Positions 58,001 to 64,000 of a stretch of 64,000 bases of DNA are shown piece after piece. The notes below the pieces were generated by a model. It ran no database searches, was not told the origin of the DNA, and was given only the letters and a program-made list of their open reading frames with translations. Made by a program: the position numbers and the translations under genes. The DNA comes from Ascidiimonas meishanensis. Lineage in GTDB: Bacteria > Bacteroidota > Bacteroidia > Flavobacteriales > Flavobacteriaceae. Location: the NCBI RefSeq assembly GCF_037782385.1, contig NZ_JBBEXD010000006.1, forward strand, positions 124,001 through 188,000, written 5' to 3'. The first letter of the stretch is position 1, and each line of letters starts with the position of its first letter.

Positions 58001-61000
58001 AAAGAGAATCCGAATTTACAATTAGAAGACTCCGTATTTTATATTCAGAAAAAATTAACCGATTGGAACCGTCCCGAATTGATGGTCAATACTAAAAAGA
58101 TCGCCTATCCACTTAGAGCAGGAGTTAGTTCTTTTGGTGCTGGTGGAGCTAATGCTCATATTATTCTGGAAGAGTATAGAAAAAAGGAATCTACGCTTAA
58201 AAATGAAACTGAGCCATTAGACCAAACTCATATAATCCCTCTTTCTGCAAAGAATGAAGAACAATTAGTGAAAAATGGTAAGAAGCTTCTTCAGTTCATT
58301 AAAAGTCAGGTAAAAACAAAAAAATATTCTTCAAAAAAATACGATAAGGAAGAAGTTTTAGAAGTAATAGCATCAATCGCTTCTCAAATTTGTGAAATTG
58401 ATGAAAAACATATTGATAACGATGAAGAATTAATGTCTCAAGGTTTTTCTGCGATTGAAATAACTGATTTTAGAACAAGAGTAAATAACTTATTCAAGAT
58501 AAATTTAGGAGAAGATGTTGTGAATGAGGGGAATACATTAAGAAATATAGCAGAAAGTATTCTAGAATTTATAGGTTTTAAGGATGAGCACAGTACTAGT
58601 ACAGCTCAAACCATAAAGCTTCAGGATATTGCCTTCTCCTTACAAGTTGGTCGAGAAGCTTTTTCTTATCGCGCTGTATTCACCGCTATCAGTATTAATG
58701 AAACGATTCAAAAACTGGAAGACTTTTTAAATAAAGAGGGAGCATCTATGTCAAAAATAAAAATTCATAAATGTGATATGGATGATGATTTTGACCTTGC
58801 TAAGATAGAGAACCTTACGGTCAACAAAGACTACGGTGGAATTGTAGAACAATGGAGTAAAGGAGCAGAAATAAACTGGAATCTACTGCATCATCCAATT
58901 AAACCTAATAGAATCCCTCTACCAGGATATGAATTTTCTCGAGAGAAATATTGGCTTGGAGTTACGAAAGCAACTCAAGATCAAAAAAATGATATTGAAG
59001 GCCCTAAAACCCCAGAAATAGTGGAAAATAGCGTAGAAATACCTGAAAAAATTATTGCTCATCAAGAAGCGTTATCTGTATCAAAATTAACTAAGCTATT
59101 GATAAAAGATATTGCAAAGGAAACGGCCTCTTTAATTAAATTAGACCCTAAGCGATTAGATCCCAAAGAAAATTTTGGAACCTACGGTTTAGAATCCATG
59201 ACCTTTGTTAAATTATCAGAAAATTTAAATGAAATTTATGGAACAGATATAACCCCCGCTATCTTTTTTGAAAAAGGAACTGTAGAAGCGTTAGCAGCAT
59301 TTTTGATTTCTGATTATAAAGAAAAACTTATTAATTATTACAGTAAAACGAATACTACTCCGGTACAACAAAAAACAAAACCAATGATTGCGCAACAAAA
59401 AGTTTCTTCCGTCGTATCAGAAAAAAATAATAAAATTGTTAAAACAGCCCATCTTGAAGAACAAGATGATATTGCTATTATTGGTATTAGTGGGCGTTTT
59501 CCAGGTACTAAAAATTTGGAGGAGTGGTGGGATAAATTAGAAAATGAAGTAGATCTTATTTCAGAAGTCCCATCAGATCGTTGGGATTGGAAAGAAATAC
59601 AAAAAGAATCAAATAAAACCCTGTTTTCGTGGGGAGGATTTATTCCAGATGCAGACAAATTTGATGCAGCTTTCTTTAATATTTCTCCTTCAGAAGCAGA
59701 GATGATGGATCCTCAACAAAGAATCTTTCTTGAAACCGTATGGCATACCATTGAAAATGCAGGATATAGAGCCTCGGATTTTTCGGGTAGAAAGGTAGGT
59801 ATATTTTCTGGAGTCCAATTTCATGATTATCAATATTTGTTAGCTAATAATGGAGAACTTAACCCACATATGGGATTGGGTAATGAACATTCTATTTTAG
59901 TAAATAGAGCCTCTTTTCTTTTAAACTCTCATGGGCCGAGTGAACCTTATAATACCGCTTGCTCCAGTGCGTTAGTAGCGTTAAGCAGAGCTGTTGATTC
60001 TATCCAAAAAGGAGAAAGTGAAGTTGCTTTAGCCGGAGGCGTAACGTTAATGCTAAATCCTTCGGTAACCGTAAGTGCAGATAATTTAGGAATTCTATCG
60101 CCTGATGGAAGATGCAAAACCCTTGATGCAAATGCAAATGGATATGTTAGAGGAGAAGGGGTTGGTCTTGTAATGCTTAAACCTTTACAAAAGGCTAAGA
60201 ATGATGGAGATCATATTTATGCAGTTATAAAAGGGACCACGGTCAATCATGGAGGAAAAGCGTCTTCATTAACAGCACCAAACTCTAATGCACAAGCAGA
60301 TTTACTAACAGAGGCTTTTTCTAAAGCCCAGTTTGATCCAGAGACAATATCATATTTAGAGTTGCATGGAACTGGCACTAAATTAGGAGATCCTGTAGAA
60401 ATACAGGGAATTTCAAGTGCGTTTAAAAATCTTGCAGCCAAGCAAAATAAAACAATCAGTAAACAGAATTATTGTGGTATAGGCTCAGTAAAAACAAATA
60501 TTGGGCATTTAGAACCAGCTTCTGGAATAGCAGGTCTTCTTAAGCTTGTATTATCATTAGGACATGGAAAATTGCCAGGAATCTTGCATTTGAATGAGCA
60601 GAATCCTTATGTTAAACTAGAAAATAGTCCTTTTTACATTGTGAAAAATACTAAGGAATGGAAACGCTTAAAAGATGAGAATGGAAACGAAATTTCCCGA
60701 CGTGCGGGTGTTAGTTCTTTTGGTTTTGGTGGAGTTAATGCACATGCCGTTCTGGAAGAATATGAAAAAGAAACCCTGGCAAATAGCGGTGAAACATTAG
60801 CTTTTATTTTGTCGGCAAGAACAGAAGAACGTCTTAAAACCTATGCACAACTCTTTTTACAATTTATGGAAGAGAGGGAACAAGGAAAATTAATGTATAG
60901 TCCAACACTAGATGAAATTGCGTTCACATTACAAGTTGGAAGAGAAAATTTATCCTATCGCTGGTGTTGTATTGCTAATTCAGATGAACAGCTCACAACA

Positions 61001-63634
61001 TGTCTAAAGGATTACATAGAGGGTAAGTCATCAAACAGTTTTCTAACAGATAAAGAAAAGTCCTTTGAGGAAAAGAACATAATAAATGAAGATGAGGTAC
61101 AATTTGCTCTGGAATCAAAAAATCTTGATAAGCTTATAAAATATTGGGTAAGTGGCACAAGCATAGATTGGAATCTAATCTACACTTCAGAAAATAGACC
61201 TAATAGATGTCCATTACCTGTATATCCATTTGAAAGAAAACGTCATTGGTTTACTCCTAAACCAAAAAGCATTACTATCCAAGATGATACGAAAATAGAG
61301 CAACAAGCTTCTTCTAAAGTTGAAGTGATTACAGATAGATATGAGTATGTACTTAATTTTTTAATAACTACTGTAGAATCAAAGCTGGACGTAGAAAATA
61401 TTACTGTTGGAAAGGATACAGATTTTGTTGAAATAGGGGTAGACTCTATTATGTCATCTTTTGTTATGCAAATTATTCAAGAGCAGTTCTCAAATGATAT
61501 TCCTTTAACCGCTTTAATGGAATATCCAATTTTAGGAGATTTGGCTAGGTATATTACAGATGAATTTCTTCCAGAAGACTTTGGATTCTCTGGAAGCATA
61601 ACCAGTTCATCAAAAGGCAGTAGTAAAGATCAAGCAAATAAATTTCCTCCAGAAGTGTTGCCTATTAATACTAATGGAAGCAAGCAAATTTCTTTTTGGA
61701 TTCATGGCGCTACGGGATTTTCAACATTTTTTAAAGATTTGTCGGGTGTGTTAGGTCCAGATTATCCGTTATATGCTTTTCAAGCAAGAGGTACAGATGG
61801 TAAATCAGTACCACACACTTTTGAAGAGATGGTAACTCATTATATAGAATGTATTAAAATGATACAACCAGAAGGCCCATATTTCTTAGGAGGGTATTCT
61901 TTTGGGGGACTCGTTGCTTATGAGATTGCACGTCGTCTAAATGAACAAGGCAATGAAATCAAAAATCTGGTGATGTTAGAAGCGTTTCCTACCACGGGAA
62001 CGGTAAATGAAAAGTTTTATGAAACCTATGATTTTGATTTCTTAAAACTATACCTCGTTAACTCTTTCTTGAATATAAAAGACAACCCAGAATTGATGAT
62101 TACTAAAGAAGATATCGTTGATGTACCTCAAAGAATGAAAATAGGTCACATTGCAAAATTAGCCAAAGAAAGAGCTAATTTATTAATCCCCGTTGATGAT
62201 ATTTACAATTATATACAGGGAGGTTTAACTTGTTCTGATTATGCCGAAGAAGCTTATAAGACCATACAGATTGATAAACCTTATAATGGTTCTGACGTAT
62301 TGTACTTTAGAACTACAAAAGGATTTATAGGCGAAGATAATTTAATGAACTGGGACTCTTTAGATATCTATGCGCTCTATGACTATATCACACCATGGGA
62401 AAATCTGGTGGAAAAAAATATGGAGGTAGTCACTGTCAATAGTGATCACTTTAGTATCCTAGAAGAACCTACTCTCTTTGTAGTAGCTTCCAAAATTGAG
62501 CAACTCCTTAATCAACCAGAAACGGAAGATTTTAAAGACTATAATTTATTTAAAAAACAATTTAGTGAAGTAAATAACTTTATTTGTTATCCAATTTTAA
62601 AAGCCTTTAAAAGTAAAGGACTCTTCCTTAAAAAAGGAGAGCAAAATACGTATAATGATATTAAAGAGAAAATTGGTGTACTTACAGAATATCATCGTTT
62701 AGTAGACGAGTTAGTCAATATATTAATTCAGAATAAATTTCTTAAAAAAGAGGGAAAACATATTGTATGTACTGCAATCATTAATAGTGCAAAAACTAAG
62801 AAAGAACTAAATGGTATAGAGGGTACATTAGAGATGTTTTCTAAAGAATATACGGAGGTATCAAACTATTTACCGCTAATGGAAACATGTCTGAAAAAAT
62901 TTATGAATGTGGTGAATGGAGATTCGCAAGGAGTAGATGTGATCTTTCCAAGAGGTAGCACAGAATTATTAGATCCTATTTATGCAGGGAATTTTCAAAT
63001 GGATTATTATAATAACTTGATAGCGCAGTCTGTAAAAATGTATATTAAAAACAAACTGCGAATTTATCCAAATACCCGAATTAATATTCTTGAGGTAGGA
63101 TCTGGTACAGGAGCCACGAGTAAAGTGGTTTTTGATGCTATCCAAGAATATTCAAACAAAATAACATTTTACTATACAGATATAGCCCCTATGTTCTTGC
63201 AAATGGCTAAACAACAGTTTTTAGAAAAAAATCCGTTTATAGAATTTACTATACTCGATATAAATAAACCGTTTAGTGAACAAGGTTATGAACCTGGTAG
63301 TGTAGATATTGTACTGGGAAGCAATGTTTTACATACCTGTTTTTTAATAGAACCTGTGCTAAAGCATATTCAAGAAGTGTTAAGACCAACGGGTATAGTT
63401 TTAATTAATGAGTTGACTCAAAAATTGAATTATAACACACTTACTTTTGGCTTGCTTAGTGATTGGTGGCAATATAAAGATGAAAAATTAAGAATAGAAG
63501 GATCTCCATTATTTACAAATCAACAATGGTGTAAATTGTTAGAAGCAAATGGTTTTCTAAAAAGTGAAATAAAAGGGATAGATAGTAATAGCCATGAGAA
63601 TATGGCACAAAGCTTAATAGTTGGAGAAAAATAA
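55004..63634 (+). CDS. Trans-AT polyketide synthase, modules 8 (end) to 10, thioesterase and terminal methyltransferase (2876 residues)
   Basis: The start is TTG at 55004, 11 bases after the previous stop; the next ATG (codon 21) would cut into the KR structural domain. Order: KR7 (structural 20-235, catalytic 238-430), ACP8 (Ser536); KS9 (632-1056; Cys796), ACP-like insert (1113-1192; Ser position is Ala1150), ACP9 (Ser1398, Glu before it); KS10 (1489-1918; Cys1653, with ELHGTG instead of EAHGTG), ACP10 (Ser2148), type I thioesterase (about 2225-2500; Ser2299 in GYSFGG, His2482), methyltransferase (about 2520-2876; SAM motif 2695-2706, His2777 and Glu2803 as in C-methyltransferases). Modules 9 and 10 have no reducing domains, so the chain should end in an unreduced 3,5-dioxo unit before release. 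A methyltransferase after the thioesterase is unusual. The ABC transporter gene follows 41 bases downstream. Confidence 0.94.
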   Translation: MDNIAQASQEIITDHLKGQSMFFKPVWRECSLNIENAVVDFPEVVLFFGTIPSDYKKTFNTSRIIQVNAKENYRELNNGYEIRAKNFEDYSAILKEVEGYSLLIVFAWPLIAEFDLSLDKRLEYGPSSFFLLTKAVLANKKIRKATFQYFYQGSLKETEPLHMGLSGFNKTLALENPNFPAKIIAIHETMLSFVSKQEYFSDPVTDLICYQHNIRNIQVLELVTNSKVSSSGIIIKKQGTYIISGGAGELGLIFTEYLAAKNIATFILVGRSKLSHEKEIRIKKISFQTGSLILYFQTDLTSKTEVQNLINKVHLSYGSINGIIHSAGILKDSFLLKKEQHDWNQVIATKMKSTNYLDEFSKKDPLDFFILFSSIASIIGSVGQADYAYANGYVNAFSEQRNHLSSKELRNGKTIAINWPFWEKGGMYMPKEQIRLMRETANVWPLTSAEGITALENSIGFNEPILLFIKGNKTKIERMINHNSSTIITDKNNSGEEKGLKTRAEKFFKKLLAEEIKLPASKIKSNAPLEKYGIDSMMIMSLTQKLEKSFGSLSKTLFFEYQTLDELVDYFIENHSNALLIQIEDEPSQPVNLKPLVPEANKVFRKFRFRKKLPQEEKQKSDKEKQIPEVEEIAIIGVSGRYPQANTLEEFWENLKEGKDSITEIPEDRWDWKSDFSPKKGEAGKYYSKWGGFMDDIDKFDPLFFNISPLEAQLIDPQERLFMETVWHTLENACYTKSQLSGKKIGVYVGVMYGHYQLHATSEEGFVPSSSFASIANRVSYYFNFFGPSMGIDTMCSSSLTSIHLACNSILSGESEMAIAGGVNISPHPQKYKLLSQSQFASTDGKCHSFGEGGDGYVPGEGVGAVLLKPLSKAIKDNDHIHAVIKGSALNHGGKTNGYTVPNPKSQSNLIKSVLKDTKIPTDSIGYIEAHGTGTSLGDPIEISALNKAFGTFKKKATCAVGSVKSNIGHLESAAGIAAITKVLLQMKYQKLVPSIHSQKENPNLQLEDSVFYIQKKLTDWNRPELMVNTKKIAYPLRAGVSSFGAGGANAHIILEEYRKKESTLKNETEPLDQTHIIPLSAKNEEQLVKNGKKLLQFIKSQVKTKKYSSKKYDKEEVLEVIASIASQICEIDEKHIDNDEELMSQGFSAIEITDFRTRVNNLFKINLGEDVVNEGNTLRNIAESILEFIGFKDEHSTSTAQTIKLQDIAFSLQVGREAFSYRAVFTAISINETIQKLEDFLNKEGASMSKIKIHKCDMDDDFDLAKIENLTVNKDYGGIVEQWSKGAEINWNLLHHPIKPNRIPLPGYEFSREKYWLGVTKATQDQKNDIEGPKTPEIVENSVEIPEKIIAHQEALSVSKLTKLLIKDIAKETASLIKLDPKRLDPKENFGTYGLESMTFVKLSENLNEIYGTDITPAIFFEKGTVEALAAFLISDYKEKLINYYSKTNTTPVQQKTKPMIAQQKVSSVVSEKNNKIVKTAHLEEQDDIAIIGISGRFPGTKNLEEWWDKLENEVDLISEVPSDRWDWKEIQKESNKTLFSWGGFIPDADKFDAAFFNISPSEAEMMDPQQRIFLETVWHTIENAGYRASDFSGRKVGIFSGVQFHDYQYLLANNGELNPHMGLGNEHSILVNRASFLLNSHGPSEPYNTACSSALVALSRAVDSIQKGESEVALAGGVTLMLNPSVTVSADNLGILSPDGRCKTLDANANGYVRGEGVGLVMLKPLQKAKNDGDHIYAVIKGTTVNHGGKASSLTAPNSNAQADLLTEAFSKAQFDPETISYLELHGTGTKLGDPVEIQGISSAFKNLAAKQNKTISKQNYCGIGSVKTNIGHLEPASGIAGLLKLVLSLGHGKLPGILHLNEQNPYVKLENSPFYIVKNTKEWKRLKDENGNEISRRAGVSSFGFGGVNAHAVLEEYEKETLANSGETLAFILSARTEERLKTYAQLFLQFMEEREQGKLMYSPTLDEIAFTLQVGRENLSYRWCCIANSDEQLTTCLKDYIEGKSSNSFLTDKEKSFEEKNIINEDEVQFALESKNLDKLIKYWVSGTSIDWNLIYTSENRPNRCPLPVYPFERKRHWFTPKPKSITIQDDTKIEQQASSKVEVITDRYEYVLNFLITTVESKLDVENITVGKDTDFVEIGVDSIMSSFVMQIIQEQFSNDIPLTALMEYPILGDLARYITDEFLPEDFGFSGSITSSSKGSSKDQANKFPPEVLPINTNGSKQISFWIHGATGFSTFFKDLSGVLGPDYPLYAFQARGTDGKSVPHTFEEMVTHYIECIKMIQPEGPYFLGGYSFGGLVAYEIARRLNEQGNEIKNLVMLEAFPTTGTVNEKFYETYDFDFLKLYLVNSFLNIKDNPELMITKEDIVDVPQRMKIGHIAKLAKERANLLIPVDDIYNYIQGGLTCSDYAEEAYKTIQIDKPYNGSDVLYFRTTKGFIGEDNLMNWDSLDIYALYDYITPWENLVEKNMEVVTVNSDHFSILEEPTLFVVASKIEQLLNQPETEDFKDYNLFKKQFSEVNNFICYPILKAFKSKGLFLKKGEQNTYNDIKEKIGVLTEYHRLVDELVNILIQNKFLKKEGKHIVCTAIINSAKTKKELNGIEGTLEMFSKEYTEVSNYLPLMETCLKKFMNVVNGDSQGVDVIFPRGSTELLDPIYAGNFQMDYYNNLIAQSVKMYIKNKLRIYPNTRINILEVGSGTGATSKVVFDAIQEYSNKITFYYTDIAPMFLQMAKQQFLEKNPFIEFTILDINKPFSEQGYEPGSVDIVLGSNVLHTCFLIEPVLKHIQEVLRPTGIVLINELTQKLNYNTLTFGLLSDWWQYKDEKLRIEGSPLFTNQQWCKLLEANGFLKSEIKGIDSNSHENMAQSLIVGEK

Positions 63635-63675
63635 GACTATTCTATTTATAAATTATTCTAATTAAGGATATAAAT

Positions 63676-64000
63676 ATGCTAAAGGTAGAAAACCTGTATT
63701 ATACATACGCCAAAAATGATAACCCAACAATTAAAGGAATTAGTTTTGAAGTAAAACCGGGTAAAATCATAGGATTCTTAGGTCCTAGCGGAGCTGGTAA
63801 AAGTACAGTTCAAAAAATTATAATTCGTTTATTGTCAGGGTATAAAGGTGATATAGAGGTGTCTGGCAAAAAACTTCAAGATTGGAATTTAAAAGATTAT
63901 TATGAATATATAGGGGTAGGTTTTGAATTACCCAATCACTACCTTAAATTAACTGCCTTAGAAAATTTAAATTTATTTGGATCATTTTATAGCTGTCCTA
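63676..64000 (+). CDS. ABC transporter ATP-binding protein, 5' part
   Basis: The first 108 residues of an ABC ATPase; the gene runs off the window. MLKVENLYYTYAKND is followed by the Walker A motif G-P-S-G-A-G-K-S-T (residues 38-46) and a Q-loop region near 'GVGFELPNHYLKLTALENL'. The ABC signature and Walker B lie outside. The start is the ATG at 63676, with an A/G-rich stretch (AAGGAT) about 8 bases upstream. It is the next gene of the polyketide operon, and by position it probably powers export of, or self-protection against, the product, as DrrA-type ATPases do; this is inference from context. Confidence 0.92.
   Translation, partial: MLKVENLYYTYAKNDNPTIKGISFEVKPGKIIGFLGPSGAGKSTVQKIIIRLLSGYKGDIEVSGKKLQDWNLKDYYEYIGVGFELPNHYLKLTALENLNLFGSFYSCP

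Noticed and set aside
59338..59658. 106-codon minus-strand ORF
   Set aside because: Antisense to the KS10 coding sequence, with composition expected from the complement of the real frame.
14411..63634. Beta-branching (HMG synthase cassette) or NRPS modules
   Set aside because: No HMGS, ECH, condensation or adenylation domain is present in the window, and none of the ACPs shows the Trp flag typical of beta-branching ACPs.

Overview
The window looks like low-GC Bacteroidota chromosome, most likely a marine Flavobacteriaceae member. The signs are AT-rich intergenic DNA, no Shine-Dalgarno signals, several TTG starts, and typical small flavobacterial protein families (DUF1328, DUF2945, YtxH, PA2169-type). 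I see no rRNA, tRNA, CRISPR array or transposase.

Left third (1-13.4 kb): ordinary chromosome rich in envelope and stress functions. It begins with the end of an ArsC-like gene, followed by a small lipoprotein and a DUF1328 membrane protein. Four paralogous AraC-type regulators lie at 963, 2169, 4155 and 11043. Between them are an SRAP/HMCES-like protein that has lost its usual active-site residues, a ferritin-like PA2169-family protein, an HVA1-type protein, an MscS channel, a topoisomerase IB, a DUF2254 membrane protein, a DUF2652 protein, and a YtxH-holin-small protein operon.

Junction (13.4-14.4 kb): an 83-residue Cys- and Gly-rich peptide with a Bacteroidota lanthipeptide-type leader (13655-13906) and no modification enzyme in the window, then a compact hairpin-rich segment ending in a strong intrinsic terminator (14142-14176).

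Right (14.4-64 kb): one rightward operon for a large trans-AT polyketide synthase. A discrete acyltransferase fused to an eroded PfaD-like reductase (14411) is followed by four megasynthases of 5056, 1548, about 6100 and 2876 residues, then the start of an ABC transporter ATPase. The line carries 10 KS domains, all with the Cys-His-His triad, 7 KR, 6 DH, 2 in-line MDR-type ER, 3 methyltransferase domains, 12 ACPs and one TE. No module has a working AT. Read in order: M1 KS-(dead AT)-KR-ACP; M2 KS-DH-KR-ACP-ACP; M3 KS-(ACP-like insert)-DH-KR-cMT | ACP-ACP-ER; M4 KS-DH | ACP; M5 KS-KR-ACP; M6 KS-(ACP-like insert)-DH-KR-cMT-ACP-ER; M7 KS-DH-KR-ACP; M8 KS-DH | KR-ACP; M9 KS-(ACP-like insert)-ACP; M10 KS-ACP-TE-MT. 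Bars mark protein boundaries; all three fall inside modules.

Most unusual are three Ser-less ACP-like domains inserted at the same point of the KS flanking region, a dead AT relic in module 1, the AT-ER fusion whose ER lacks its catalytic and flavin motifs, a KR with Ser to Ala, and a methyltransferase placed after the terminal thioesterase. By collinearity the product would be a partly unsaturated, alpha-methylated chain ending in an unreduced 3,5-dioxo unit, so a pyrone-type release is plausible but unproven. Tailoring and export genes probably continue to the right of the window.
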